Assembly: GCF_006438875.1 (NCBI RefSeq)
Contig: NZ_RCZH01000003.1
Span: 310,937 to 374,936 of the forward strand
DNA length: 64,000 bases
Direction: 5' to 3'
DNA from: Flavobacterium pectinovorum
GTDB lineage: Bacteria; Bacteroidota; Bacteroidia; Flavobacteriales; Flavobacteriaceae
The notes beneath the pieces were generated by a model, which was not told the origin of the DNA, searched no databases, and saw only the letters and a list, made by a program, of their open reading frames with translations. Positions within the stretch are counted from its first letter, which is position 1. Each line of letters starts with the position of its first letter. The position numbers were made by a program, and so were the translations under genes. This document shows positions 35,482 to 43,915 of this stretch, piece after piece.

Positions 35482-35844
35482 TTGATGAGAAATTTTAAGT
35501 TCATAATTCCTGTCGTGCTGTTCTTTTTTGCTTTTCTAAGCAGAGAATACAAAAGTCGTCAACGGGTACTTGCCGGACTTGAAATGCAGCAGGTTTATTC
35601 AAAATTCCAGATACTTCATGTTATAGATTCAGGCTCTTTTGCAGCCAATAAAACAGACCTGCATATCAAGGTAAAAAAGAAAGTAAAATATAGGGCTACA
35701 ACTTCTGATCCGTTTATTTTGAAGAGGGCTTATTCCCACCAGTTAATCCGTTTTGGTATTTTTAAAAACAGTTTAATTTACGGAATTGCCAAATTATACC
35801 AAGTAGATCGGCATGCCCATCTTCACCTGTATCAGCTTTTCTAG
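35482..35844 (+). CDS. Small exported protein ending in LHLYQLF, divergent member
   Basis: 120 residues with an N-terminal hydrophobic segment (FKFIIPVVLFFFAFLS) and a basic middle (IKVKKKVKYRATTS). It is unlike the proteins at 11767 and 24991 along its body, but ends RHAHLHLYQLF, sharing the last seven residues LHLYQLF. The codons differ from those of the other two (CTTCACCTGTATCAG versus CTGCATCTTTACCAG), so conservation is at protein level. Stand-alone gene. No family recognised. Confidence 0.6.
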   Translation: MMRNFKFIIPVVLFFFAFLSREYKSRQRVLAGLEMQQVYSKFQILHVIDSGSFAANKTDLHIKVKKKVKYRATTSDPFILKRAYSHQLIRFGIFKNSLIYGIAKLYQVDRHAHLHLYQLF

Positions 35845-36325
35845 GTTTTAATACCGGTTATTTTCCGGCAGAATTCCCCTGCTGAATTATCTTTTGCTCT
35901 TATTTTAGAAGCCTTAAATTAAAATAAGTAAGGCGCATCAGTGCCGATATAGGGCTGGCGATGTATTTGTTCTAATTTACAGCAGTACTTCCCTTGTAAA
36001 CCTTTACGGGAGAAGGTCGTTTTGGCCGATATGATCAGCAGGGATTTATCCCTAGGAGAGTAATCGATCAGAATAAACAGCAGTACTAAACCGCTAAGGT
36101 TAAAAATAAACCGGTGTGGTGGCGCATCAGGTGCTTTATCAGCAATTAAAGTCTTTTTATTTTATTGGCTCTTAAATGTATTGTGCCTGTCTGTATCAAA
36201 GCATGGTAAATAAATAAAATGTACCCCCTCAAAGTCAAGTAGAGAAAAAAGATTTTTCAATCACTGCAAAACTGGGTGCAGAATCCCAACTGTTATAAAA
36301 AAACGGTTTACAAAATAATATAAAT
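35845..36325. other. Intergenic region, no gene seen
   Basis: About 480 bp. Somewhat higher GC in the middle (ACGGGAGAAGGTCGTTTTGG near 36010) but no ORF with coding character and no clear hairpin. It may contain gene debris too short to identify. Confidence 0.4.
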
Positions 36326-36898
36326 ATGTTTAAATGTTTTTTTAAAAAACAAGCCTTCCTTTTTTTGCTCTTTATGTTGGTTTCCTGTGAGAATCAGAAT
36401 TTAAAAAGCCAGTTGTTTTTAGAGCATAATTTTCTGAAAATAATTGATGCTGAGGCTCATCCTGAAGGTTTTACACAGAGAAAAATAACAAAACTAAAAA
36501 AAAGTGAAAAAACGATTATTCAACTGGATCCCAAAATTGCCTATAATGAAGATGCAGATGAGCTATTGGTTGATTTTTTTGACAAAAACCCCTTTTACAA
36601 AGATCAGTTTAAAGATCTGATCTATGATATCTCCTATAATGAATTTTCAATCGATCATAAATTTGCAAAACAAATTGGAGGGTATTCAATCCATTTTAAC
36701 AGCAGCAGGGCCACTGATGAACCGCGGGATAAAAATACAGAAAGATTTGCTGTAAAGAATTTCAAATCCTTTGACAACAAGGCAATGCTGGTGCTTTCTA
36801 AGACAGAAAATAAACATATTATTGTTTCAGTATTATTGTTTGTAAAGAATAAAAGTAAATGGGCAATTGTAAAAAGGGAAATCTTAGCCAAGACATAG
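36326..36898 (+). CDS. Putative lipoprotein, function unknown
   Basis: 190 residues. Signal peptide with lipobox-like end FLFLLFMLVSC (Cys about 21), preceded by basic residues. The mature part is polar and mixed alpha/beta (KLKKSEKTIIQLDPKIAYNE; VSVLLFVKNKSKWAIVKREI). No domain recognised. Lies 150 bp upstream of the histidine kinase on the same strand, without evident coupling. Confidence 0.6.
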   Translation: MFKCFFKKQAFLFLLFMLVSCENQNLKSQLFLEHNFLKIIDAEAHPEGFTQRKITKLKKSEKTIIQLDPKIAYNEDADELLVDFFDKNPFYKDQFKDLIYDISYNEFSIDHKFAKQIGGYSIHFNSSRATDEPRDKNTERFAVKNFKSFDNKAMLVLSKTENKHIIVSVLLFVKNKSKWAIVKREILAKT

Positions 36899-37048
36899 TC
36901 TGGAAATTTATTTAAAAAAAAGAGCATAACAATCCGCTAAGCAAAAAAGACAAAAATTCAGTTTCTTGGAATTTTGAAATATTGTTAGCCCGTGATGTAA
37001 TGCTGTAAATGCAGAAGCTTTATAAATTCGCAAAAACCATCAACAGTC

Positions 37049-38557
37049 ATGTACGACAACCTAACACTTTTGAAAGATATAGTAGAGAACACACCATTGC
37101 CCATCGGGGTCTATGTCGGAGAAGAACTAAAAATAGAGTTTGCGAATCCCGCTATGATTGGGACCTGGGGAAAAGGCAGCCAGGTAGTAGGAAAAAGCTA
37201 TAAGGAGTTACTTCCAGAGTTCGAAGGCCAGCAGATATTTGATCAGGTTATAGGGGTCTTTAAAACGGGCATTGCTTTTCATGCCAAAGACAAAAAAGTA
37301 GAGCTGGTAATCGATGGCATTCCCCAAACGCATTATTTTAATTATAGTTTCGTGCCTCTTACTGACAGGGAGGGACGAATTTACGGCGTGATGAATACAG
37401 GAGTAGACGTTACGGACCTGCATCTGGCAAAACTGCAGACACAGAGCGCAAAAGAAAAACTTCGCATAGCAGTTGAATCCTCGGGTATGGGAACTTATGA
37501 AATTGACTTGGAGACCCAACAAATTAAAACCTCCGGAAATTTTGACGCTATCTGGTCTGCTGGCCCGGATATCACTAATGAAGAGTTAATTGCAAAACTG
37601 CACCCTGAAGATCTCCCAGTACGGGAAAAAGCACACAAGCAGGCTCAAAAAACAGGCCTAATAAACTATGAGGCCCGGATCATCAATGAGGACCAGTCCA
37701 TACGATGGGTGAAAATCAACGGTAAAATTATCAAAGATGTGAAGGGCAGGCCGAGTACCATTATAGGGATCATCCATGATATAACCGGGCAGAGGCAGTT
37801 TGAGCAGGAAGTAAAAAAGCAGGTCGCCGAGCACACCAGAGAGCTTCGCAGATCCAATGACGATCTGCTGCATTTTGCCAGTGTAGTAAGCCATGATCTT
37901 AAGGAGCCTCTGCGAAAAATTATGATATTTAATGCCTTTTTGAGAAGTGATCTGGAATCTGGTTCCTTGCAGAGTGCGGAAAGATATCTGGGAAAAATTG
38001 ATCATTCTGCCCTTAGGATGCATGCTGTCATAGAGGGAATCCTTGATTATTCCACAATTGACAAAACAGCACAGCCGGTACAAAAAATAGGCCTAAATGA
38101 AATTATGGAGCATATAAAAACGGACTTGGAGCTGGTTATAAAAGAAAAAAACGCCATACTGATCGTAAGTGAGCTTGCTGAGATAGAAGGGGCTCCGATA
38201 CTCATTCAGCAGCTTTTTTATAACATAGTGCACAATGCACTCAAGTTTTCAAAGTCAGATCAGCCGCCGCGGGTAATTATTTCATCGGCGCTGGTAGAAA
38301 TTAAGGGCAGTGATTTTGTACGTATAAGTATCAAAGATAATGGGATAGGGCTGGATTCAAGTCATTTTCAAAGCATATTTAAGGCCTTTGAGCGACTGCA
38401 TTCTAAAGATGAGTATGAAGGAAACGGACTTGGGCTTGCACTGTGCAGAAAAATAGCCAAAAGGCATAACGGAACTATTGAGGCCTTTGGCGATAAAAAT
38501 AACGGAGCAGAGTTTATAGTCACTCTGCCTTTAAAACAGTTTAAAACTGCCATTTAG
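37049..38557 (+). CDS. PAS-domain sensor histidine kinase
   Basis: 502 residues, no transmembrane segment. Two PAS domains (about 8-130, with DLTLLKDIVENTPLPIGVYV-type start, and 135-255 with IRWVKINGKIIKDVKGRPST and a PAC end IIGIIHDITGQ). A coiled linker follows, then HisKA with FASVVSHDLKEPLRKIMIF (His about 282) and HATPase_c with QLFYNIVHNALKFSKS (N box), IKDNGIGLDSSHFQSIF (G1) and EGNGLGLALCRKIAKRHNG (G2). It is a cytosolic hybrid-free kinase of the phytochrome/PAS-S-box kind. No response regulator is adjacent, so it is an orphan. Confidence 0.92.
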   Translation: MYDNLTLLKDIVENTPLPIGVYVGEELKIEFANPAMIGTWGKGSQVVGKSYKELLPEFEGQQIFDQVIGVFKTGIAFHAKDKKVELVIDGIPQTHYFNYSFVPLTDREGRIYGVMNTGVDVTDLHLAKLQTQSAKEKLRIAVESSGMGTYEIDLETQQIKTSGNFDAIWSAGPDITNEELIAKLHPEDLPVREKAHKQAQKTGLINYEARIINEDQSIRWVKINGKIIKDVKGRPSTIIGIIHDITGQRQFEQEVKKQVAEHTRELRRSNDDLLHFASVVSHDLKEPLRKIMIFNAFLRSDLESGSLQSAERYLGKIDHSALRMHAVIEGILDYSTIDKTAQPVQKIGLNEIMEHIKTDLELVIKEKNAILIVSELAEIEGAPILIQQLFYNIVHNALKFSKSDQPPRVIISSALVEIKGSDFVRISIKDNGIGLDSSHFQSIFKAFERLHSKDEYEGNGLGLALCRKIAKRHNGTIEAFGDKNNGAEFIVTLPLKQFKTAI

Positions 38558-38700
38558 AATGTCAGGTATCAGGCATTTACTCAAGATATTAAGGCAGCAA
38601 AACATACCACAAGCTCGCAATGTGCGTAATTGGAATTGGCGGCAGCGGATATGAAATCTAAAAAAAGAGAAAATTTAACAGTATTTTAAAAATATAAACT

Positions 38701-38919
38701 ATGATAAAATTTTGGTTAATTACAATTTTGATCTTTACTTTTTCAACCTATGTACTGGTGAGATTAACTTTAAAATCATTCAGGGAAGAAGCAGGGGAGA
38801 GAATTTGGCGATATGGGAATGGAAGATCCACTTACTGGCGTATCCTCACTTGGTGCAGTATTGCAATAACCATTGTAGTTATGCTTGTGTTCTATTGGGC
38901 AGGAATTCCTATTGTATAG
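38701..38919 (+). CDS. Small two-helix membrane protein
   Basis: 72 residues with two hydrophobic segments (FWLITILIFTFSTYVLV and CSIAITIVVMLVFYWAG) joined by a basic loop (LKSFREEAGERIWRYGNGRS). No family recognised. Stand-alone after the kinase. Confidence 0.45.
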   Translation: MIKFWLITILIFTFSTYVLVRLTLKSFREEAGERIWRYGNGRSTYWRILTWCSIAITIVVMLVFYWAGIPIV

Positions 38920-38987
38920 AAATATAAAAGCTGCAGGTAGATGTAACTTGCAGTAATACTTAAATACCTTTTTAGCAATGAGTTTAG

Positions 38988-39500
38988 TCAGTTAAAGGTT
39001 CGTTGTTTTTTAAATTCAATTAGAGTTTTATCAATTATATTTTCAATTTCTAAAAAATTGTTTGCAAGATGCAAAATATCTTCTTGAGCTTTTTCATTGT
39101 CAAATTCTATCCATCCCTGCATTAATGTAAGTGGTCCAAAATCAATGCTTATATTTTTCCAGTTGTATATACTTTTTTTAAACTCTTCTCTAAAAGAATT
39201 TGCAAATTTTCTACTTTCAATAGAATAACCATTTAATTTTCGAAGTTTCAATGCATGGATATTATAGAATATTTTTTTCTGTTACAAAGTTGATTCGTTA
39301 ACCCAAATTGAAAAGAAAATTCTTGTCTCAGCAGTTAAGGGATTCTCTTTTGAATTTGTCCATGATTTTTTATAAAGTTTCAAAAAAACCGAATTCAAAA
39401 CTTCTCCAACAGCTATTTCAAGCCCCTTTTCATTTAGTACTCTTTTGTTAATTTTCGTTGCTGCTTTTTTAAATATACTTAAATAATTTTCAAATTCCAT
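38988..39500 (-). pseudogene. Hypothetical gene interrupted by an in-frame stop
   Basis: Two open stretches on the minus strand (39500-39282 and 39251-38988) are in the same frame and separated only by TAA at 39282-39284: ...FFSIWVNESTL-stop-QKKIFYNIHALKLRKLNGYS... Reading through gives about 170 residues with continuous coding character (REEFKKSIYNWKNISIDFGP, LHLANNFLEIENIIDKTLIE). No family recognised. Either a nonsense mutation or two adjacent small genes; the absence of a spacer favours the first. Confidence 0.55.
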
Positions 39501-39869
39501 TTTAATCCCTTTTGCTAAATTATGTTTTCAATTTTATATTGCTGTTTAACAATGACTGCTAACGTTTGTCTATAAAAAACTTCCGTTTGAGTTGCATTAA
39601 ATATAACAAAAACTTGTATCAAAACAAGAATTTTTGCATTTTTTAAGGATTTTGAACGGATTACAAATTCATAGATTAAAAAATGTTTTTTTTTACCTGA
39701 CTTAGGGAGAAATCGCTCTGCCAAAAAAAACGGATCATCACAGTGATTTCACCTTCAACTGCCGTATTTGCCTCTTAAATTCAGTACTTATCTTAGGTGA
39801 ACTTTTGTAATTTTCAGAATATTATTTTTTAATATTTTACTAATAAAAAATTGAACTCAAATTGAATCG
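39501..39869. other. Intergenic region, no supported gene
   Basis: About 370 bp, AT-rich. A 69-codon minus-strand frame at 39515-39724 has no family features or start signal and is not accepted. Confidence 0.4.
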
Positions 39870-41156
39870 CTATTTTAAATCATATAAATGTTTGCCTTTT
39901 GTCCTGCCGTAAATTAAATGTTTAGGACTCCCTACAATTTGTGATGAATAAATGCCGGTATGCCCTGAAAATAAATAAGCCACAACACAAGATACTCCAA
40001 TGTAAATGCCGCACTCAGCCCCGAAAAGTTCAATTCCCATTAATGTGCATGCAATCGGTGTATTGGTCGCACCGGAAAAAACAGCAACAAAACCCATTCC
40101 TACAAGCAATGCCATAGGTAGTGGTACAAAGAAAAACAGTGCATTTCCTAATGCAGCTCCGATAAAAAACAGCGGTGTTACCTCACCTCCTTTAAAGCCG
40201 GCTCCAAGGGTAAAGGCTGTGAAAAGCAGTTTGAGAATAAAATCATAATAAGGCAGGTCCTCACTGAAAGAGTCCACTATTGTAGGCACTCCTAAACCAA
40301 TATATTTTGTTGTGCCCAGTATCCATACTGCCAGGGCAATTACAATTCCTCCTATGAAGGGTCTTAATGGCGGGTAGTTGATATTTATTTTAAAAACTGC
40401 TGTAAAAAAATGGTTAGTTTTAGAAAAACACATTGCTGCCAATCCGAATAAAATTCCCGAGAAGATTGTCCATGCCAAGTTCTGAGGGTCTATTTTTGGA
40501 ACATGTGATATAGAGTAATGGGTATGGGTGATCTGCCAGGCCTGACAAATGTAGTCGGCAATAACTGCCGCCAAAAAACTGGGCAGCAAAGCCTCATATC
40601 GCATTCTTCCCAAGATCATAACTTCAAGAGCGAAAACTGCCCCGGCCAGTGGTGTTCCGAATATAGAGGCAAAACCTGCACTGATTCCCATGATCAGAAT
40701 AATTTTGCGGTCTCTGTCCTTCAGCTTGAAAAGGTTTGTAAACTGGTCAGCGATCGCGCCTCCCATCTGTACCGCTGTTCCCTCTCTTCCAGCAGAACCT
40801 CCGAAGAGATGCGTGACTAAAGTTCCAAAGAGGACTAAAGGGGCCATTTTCAATGGAATTACTTGTTTAGGGCTATGAAATTCTTCCAGAAGCTGGTTGT
40901 TTCCCTTCACTACGCTGCTGCCCATATAATGGTAAGTCAATCCAATGATAAGGCCTCCTAAAGGAAGCAGTGCAATGATCCAAAGATGATTTTGACGGTA
41001 ATTTGTAACGGCGTCTAAACTCGCAAGAAAAAAAGCGGAAGCAGATCCTACGCAAATACTGATTACAGCAGCAAAGAAGATCCATTTGAAAAGATAAAAA
41101 AGATAAGGGATTTGTTGTATTGAAATAATACTGCGGCGTAAATTTTGGATGATCAT
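39870..41156 (-). CDS. ClC-type transporter, probable fluoride/proton antiporter (CLC-F-like)
   Basis: 428 residues with about ten ClC helices. The gating-glutamate motif is present as GGSAGREGTAVQMGGAI, and the later FKGGEVTPLFFIGAALGN matches the second conserved ClC anion-site motif. In place of the usual GSGIP at the end of helix C it has VKGNNQLLEEFHSP, and such GNN-type variants are a feature I associate with the fluoride-exporting CLC-F clade. Upstream, 47 bp before the ATG, a fluoride riboswitch can be read on the same strand, which strongly supports a fluoride-export role. It is a stand-alone gene in an accessory region. Confidence 0.88.
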   Translation of the reverse strand: MIIQNLRRSIISIQQIPYLFYLFKWIFFAAVISICVGSASAFFLASLDAVTNYRQNHLWIIALLPLGGLIIGLTYHYMGSSVVKGNNQLLEEFHSPKQVIPLKMAPLVLFGTLVTHLFGGSAGREGTAVQMGGAIADQFTNLFKLKDRDRKIILIMGISAGFASIFGTPLAGAVFALEVMILGRMRYEALLPSFLAAVIADYICQAWQITHTHYSISHVPKIDPQNLAWTIFSGILFGLAAMCFSKTNHFFTAVFKININYPPLRPFIGGIVIALAVWILGTTKYIGLGVPTIVDSFSEDLPYYDFILKLLFTAFTLGAGFKGGEVTPLFFIGAALGNALFFFVPLPMALLVGMGFVAVFSGATNTPIACTLMGIELFGAECGIYIGVSCVVAYLFSGHTGIYSSQIVGSPKHLIYGRTKGKHLYDLK

Positions 41157-41181
41157 ATTGTCTTGAATTAAATGAATACAT

Positions 41182-41205
41182 ATCTAGTGGCATAAGCCAT
41201 TACTA
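41182..41205 (-). promoter_or_regulatory. Possible expression-platform hairpin of the fluoride riboswitch
   Basis: On the minus strand CUAGU ... GGC UUAU GCC ACUAG can fold (CUAGU/ACUAG plus GGC/GCC). Its left arm overlaps the riboswitch 3' end (GUCUAGU), so ligand binding could compete with this hairpin. It is 25 nt before the start codon, compatible with control of translation. Confidence 0.45.
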
Positions 41206-41258
41206 GACGTCATCAGCTCCAATAATTATGGTAGCGGTTCAAGGCAGACATCATTGCC
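41203..41258 (-). promoter_or_regulatory. Fluoride (crcB-type) riboswitch
   Basis: Read on the minus strand: P1 loop GGCAAUGAUGUCUGCC (GGCA/UGCC stem), then UUGAACC, then a second stem GCU-A-CC ... GG-AGC, then CUGAUGACGUCUAGU. This matches the fluoride riboswitch plan GGNGAUGGNNNNCGCC ... AA ... GCUGAUGNCNCCU. The pseudoknot is present: GAUGUC in the first loop pairs with GACGUC after GCUGAU over all six positions (one G-U). It lies 47-102 nt upstream of the ClC gene in the same orientation. Confidence 0.85.
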
Positions 41259-41532
41259 GTATATACAGCAAATGTAATAAATTTATTTAAAAACAAAGCG
41301 ATAGATTGAAAGAAGTATATTGATGCGGGAGTGAAGGGCCGCTGTCAGCAATTTAATGCAAAGAACGGCTGTACTTAATACGATAGTACTAGGTGTAGAG
41401 TTATTTCAGGATTCGTGCTTGTCTTTGTGTTGAATTTTAACTTATTGTTATAAAGTTTTTAACCGTGTTTTCTTTTTTCCTCTTTTGTAATAGCGTAAAA
41501 ACTACAATTATAAGATTGCAGTACCATATCTT

Positions 41533-41940
41533 TCAAATTTTCGCGGACACCTTAAGTTCAATGTAAACAAGTACGCTGATAATTGCTGTTTCTACAATAA
41601 AATAGGCCAAGCCTAAATGGGTAAGCTCCTTATAATGCATAAATAAAAATGCTAGGGTCAGCAAACAGTAAAGCGCATTGGCAATACTTACGAGTCTTAT
41701 AAAAAAGGCCCATTTTTCTTTTAAGAATAAAAAGCAGAAGGCCGAATAAAAGAAAAAACAAACTGCTGCCCACCAAAGCAGATTCAGCACTGTTTTTGGC
41801 ATGCCGATATAAGGGCTGAAATTTTGCAGTATAATAAATAAGAATTGGGCAGTAAGCAAAGCTCCCAGACTGTCAATTAAGAAAAGTGTCTTGGGTTTTT
41901 GGGCTAATTGATCCGTTAATTTATTGATAATCCGATCCAT
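41533..41940 (-). CDS. Four-helix inner-membrane protein, unknown function
   Basis: 135 residues from the ATG at 41940 (MDRIINKLTDQLAQKPKTLF); an ATG at 41994 would add 18 residues (MHLKNQKPAGLIIIGNQK) with little support. Four hydrophobic segments: FLIDSLGALLTAQFLFIIL, VLNLLWWAAVCFFFYSAFCF, LVSIANALYCLLTLAFLFMH and GLAYFIVETAIISVLVYIE. It resembles small flavobacterial membrane proteins of unknown role. Stand-alone. Confidence 0.6.
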   Translation of the reverse strand: MDRIINKLTDQLAQKPKTLFLIDSLGALLTAQFLFIILQNFSPYIGMPKTVLNLLWWAAVCFFFYSAFCFLFLKEKWAFFIRLVSIANALYCLLTLAFLFMHYKELTHLGLAYFIVETAIISVLVYIELKVSAKI

Positions 41941-42163
41941 TTTTTGATTTCCTATTATAATTAACCCTGCTGGTTTCTGGTTTTTAAGATGCATATAACG
42001 GTGCTAATTTATCCGAATTGTGTCTTACTGTATTATACAAAGCTTGGTCTTTACCGCTAATATAATAAATATATTTATTTCGCGTAAGTATTACAGCAGT
42101 TCTCGGTATTTTGGAGATCATGACAGTTCAGTCCCCATTTTTCCGGAATTTTTCAGGTAGAAG

Positions 42164-42499
42164 TTAATTGCAGAATGCCATGTTATTTATTTTGATCAGG
42201 CCTTTTAGGGTTATGGAACTTTGATCAGTAGTTGGATTCAATACAATGTATTGCTGATCGTCCAGCAAGATTAGGGCTTCTACTATTTTTGCATGGTTTT
42301 CCCTTTGGGCAGAAATATTTTCGGTAAATGTTTTCAGGACATTGTAAGGAGGGATTACAAGCGCTGCCAGCTCTTCTAATGCGCAGGTCCTGGGGTAACT
42401 CTGGGCAAGTTTATTTAGTATTCTATCAAAATAAACAGATGATCTTTCCAAGATATAATAGTTTAAATAATAACATAGTAGCTTTGAATAAAGATACAA
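42164..42499 (-). CDS. Small hypothetical protein, possibly winged-helix
   Basis: Up to 111 residues. The ATG at 42499 gives an unlikely hydrophobic start (MYLYSKLLCYYLNYYI); the conserved-looking part begins LERSSVYFDRILNKLAQSYP at a TTG. It continues LEELAALVIPPYNVLKTFTE and ILLDDQQYIVLNPTTDQSSI, an alpha-helix then beta-wing pattern. No family recognised. The true start is uncertain, and so is whether it is expressed. Confidence 0.4.
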   Translation of the reverse strand: MYLYSKLLCYYLNYYILERSSVYFDRILNKLAQSYPRTCALEELAALVIPPYNVLKTFTENISAQRENHAKIVEALILLDDQQYIVLNPTTDQSSITLKGLIKINNMAFCN

Positions 42500-42698
42500 A
42501 GATTTGATTATTATTTAAATATTTTCCATACCATCCCAATTCAAATTAGTATCATTCTGGTGTTATCCGTTTATAATGCCATTTTTTAGGAGCTTTTCCC
42601 GCTATAGGTTCCAATCTTTTGTGCCGAACCCCGGCGGGCTGGAATTAAATTAAGCGTAGTAATATTTACTAACAAATGATAATTTTCATAAACTTAAG

Positions 42699-42706
42699 TA
42701 TCTTTG
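42699..42706 (+). promoter_or_regulatory. -7 box of the AraC-type regulator gene
   Basis: TATCTTTG fits TAnnTTTG, 29 bp before the GTG start. No paired GTCCTA operator is seen here, unlike the two target promoters downstream. Confidence 0.5.
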
Positions 42707-42735
42707 AATAATTAAGCTGCTAAGACATTTAAATT

Positions 42736-43596
42736 GTGCGAAACATTCCAATCCGCCATATTAGTGAACAAATTGAACCTGAATTATTAGGCAGTTTTAC
42801 TATACGGGAAATAACATCATTGTTGTCAGATAAGGATATGGTTCAGGAGGTGCACAGGCACGATTTCTATTATATTTTAATTGTTAAAAATGGAAAGGGG
42901 CATCATGAGATTGACTTTATAAACTATGAAATAAAAAATCATACTGTTTTTATCATGCGTCCCGGCCAGGTGCATTCTCTTTCTCTAAAAGAAGGCAGCA
43001 CAGGCTTTTTAATACAATTTAAAACAGATTTTCTTTATTCTCATAACAGCGCCTCACAAAATCATCTGACCAAATTAATTCAATACAATAGTTATAACCT
43101 CAAGGAAGAAGGGTTTGATAAAATCGAAACGATTTTATTAGAAGCATTAAAAGAATATACCTGCAAGCTTAAAGGTTATCAGGAAGTTTTGAAAGCCAGC
43201 CTGAGCATTTTTCTTATTGAACTGCTCCGCCAGCGACAGGATGAAGTTATCCCGGTTGTGAGAGGTAGCGTCTACGGACAGGAAAAACTAGAGCAATTTC
43301 TGGAACTTGTGGAAAAAAACAGTATTACCCATAAACAGATTTCACAATATACCGGTTTATTAAATTTGTCGTCTTACCAGTTAAGTGCCATTACAAAAAC
43401 TTTACTGGATAAAACCCCTTCCGAGATCATAAACCAACATATTATCCTGGAAGCGAAACGCCAGCTTTTAGCGACCTCAAGGCAGGTCAGCCAGATTGCC
43501 TATCATTTGGGATATGATGATGCATCCTATTTCGCCCGGTTTTTTAAAAAGCATACAGGTCTCTCCCCAGAGTCATTTAGGCAAAACTCTAAATAA
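42736..43596 (+). CDS. AraC-family transcriptional regulator
   Basis: 286 residues from a GTG start. The N-terminal cupin (residues 20-110) has VQEVHRHDFYYILIVKNGKG and HTVFIMRPGQVHSLSLKEGS, typical of the AraC sensor domain. The C-terminal double HTH is at 190-285: ITHKQISQYTGLLNLSSYQL, TLLDKTPSEIINQHIILEAK, VSQIAYHLGYDDASYFARFF, KKHTGLSPESFRQ. Target promoters are proposed at 43597-43653 and 45018-45074, where paired GTCCTA repeats 21 bp apart lie 20 bp upstream of a -7 box. Transcribed in the same direction as its targets. Confidence 0.93.
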   Translation: MRNIPIRHISEQIEPELLGSFTIREITSLLSDKDMVQEVHRHDFYYILIVKNGKGHHEIDFINYEIKNHTVFIMRPGQVHSLSLKEGSTGFLIQFKTDFLYSHNSASQNHLTKLIQYNSYNLKEEGFDKIETILLEALKEYTCKLKGYQEVLKASLSIFLIELLRQRQDEVIPVVRGSVYGQEKLEQFLELVEKNSITHKQISQYTGLLNLSSYQLSAITKTLLDKTPSEIINQHIILEAKRQLLATSRQVSQIAYHLGYDDASYFARFFKKHTGLSPESFRQNSK

Positions 43597-43625
43597 GTCC
43601 TAACGAACTTCATTTCTGTCCTGCC
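43597..43625 (+). promoter_or_regulatory. Candidate AraC-type operator, promoter 1
   Basis: Two direct half-sites, GTCCTAAC (43597-43604) and GTCCTGCC (43618-43625), start 21 bp apart (two helical turns), separated by GAACTTCATTTCT. The block matches 45018-45046 at about 22 of 29 positions, with a 20-bp gap to the -7 box in both. Confidence 0.6.
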
Positions 43626-43645
43626 TGATAGGTTTTCGGCTGAAG

Positions 43646-43653
43646 TAATTTTG
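43646..43653 (+). promoter_or_regulatory. -7 box of the oxidoreductase unit
   Basis: TAATTTTG fits TAnnTTTG, 32 bp before the ATG of the small membrane protein gene and 20 bp after the second operator half-site. Confidence 0.6.
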
Positions 43654-43684
43654 TCCAATAAAATTAATTCAAACCGAAATCAAT

Positions 43685-43912
43685 ATGAAAACAAAAATGA
43701 AACTGATAGCATCGTTAAGGATATGGCTGGCCATTTATCCCTCGATTACACTTTTTTTATTCCTGTTTGGTAAAGCATTGTCTTTTTTGCCTTTATATCA
43801 GCGGACTTTTATACTCACCATTGCCTTAGTGCCCTGGGTAGTATTTGTCGGGATTCCTTTTTTAGATTTTATTCTGCGTCAGTTTACAAATAAAACAAAA
43901 AATAAAGCCTAA
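43685..43912 (+). CDS. Small two-helix membrane protein of the AraC regulon
   Basis: 75 residues, two membrane segments (WLAIYPSITLFLFLFGKALS and FILTIALVPWVVFVGIPFLD) and a basic end (FTNKTKNKA). Sits 3 bp before the FAD oxidoreductase start and shares its promoter. No family named with confidence; similar short proteins are often called 'DUF2798-like' in other bacteria, unverified here. Confidence 0.6.
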   Translation: MKTKMKLIASLRIWLAIYPSITLFLFLFGKALSFLPLYQRTFILTIALVPWVVFVGIPFLDFILRQFTNKTKNKA

Positions 43913-43915
43913 AAA

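Noticed and set aside
39515..39724. 69-codon minus-strand frame
   Set aside because: No recognisable domain, signal peptide or plausible start; composition like the surrounding AT-rich spacer.
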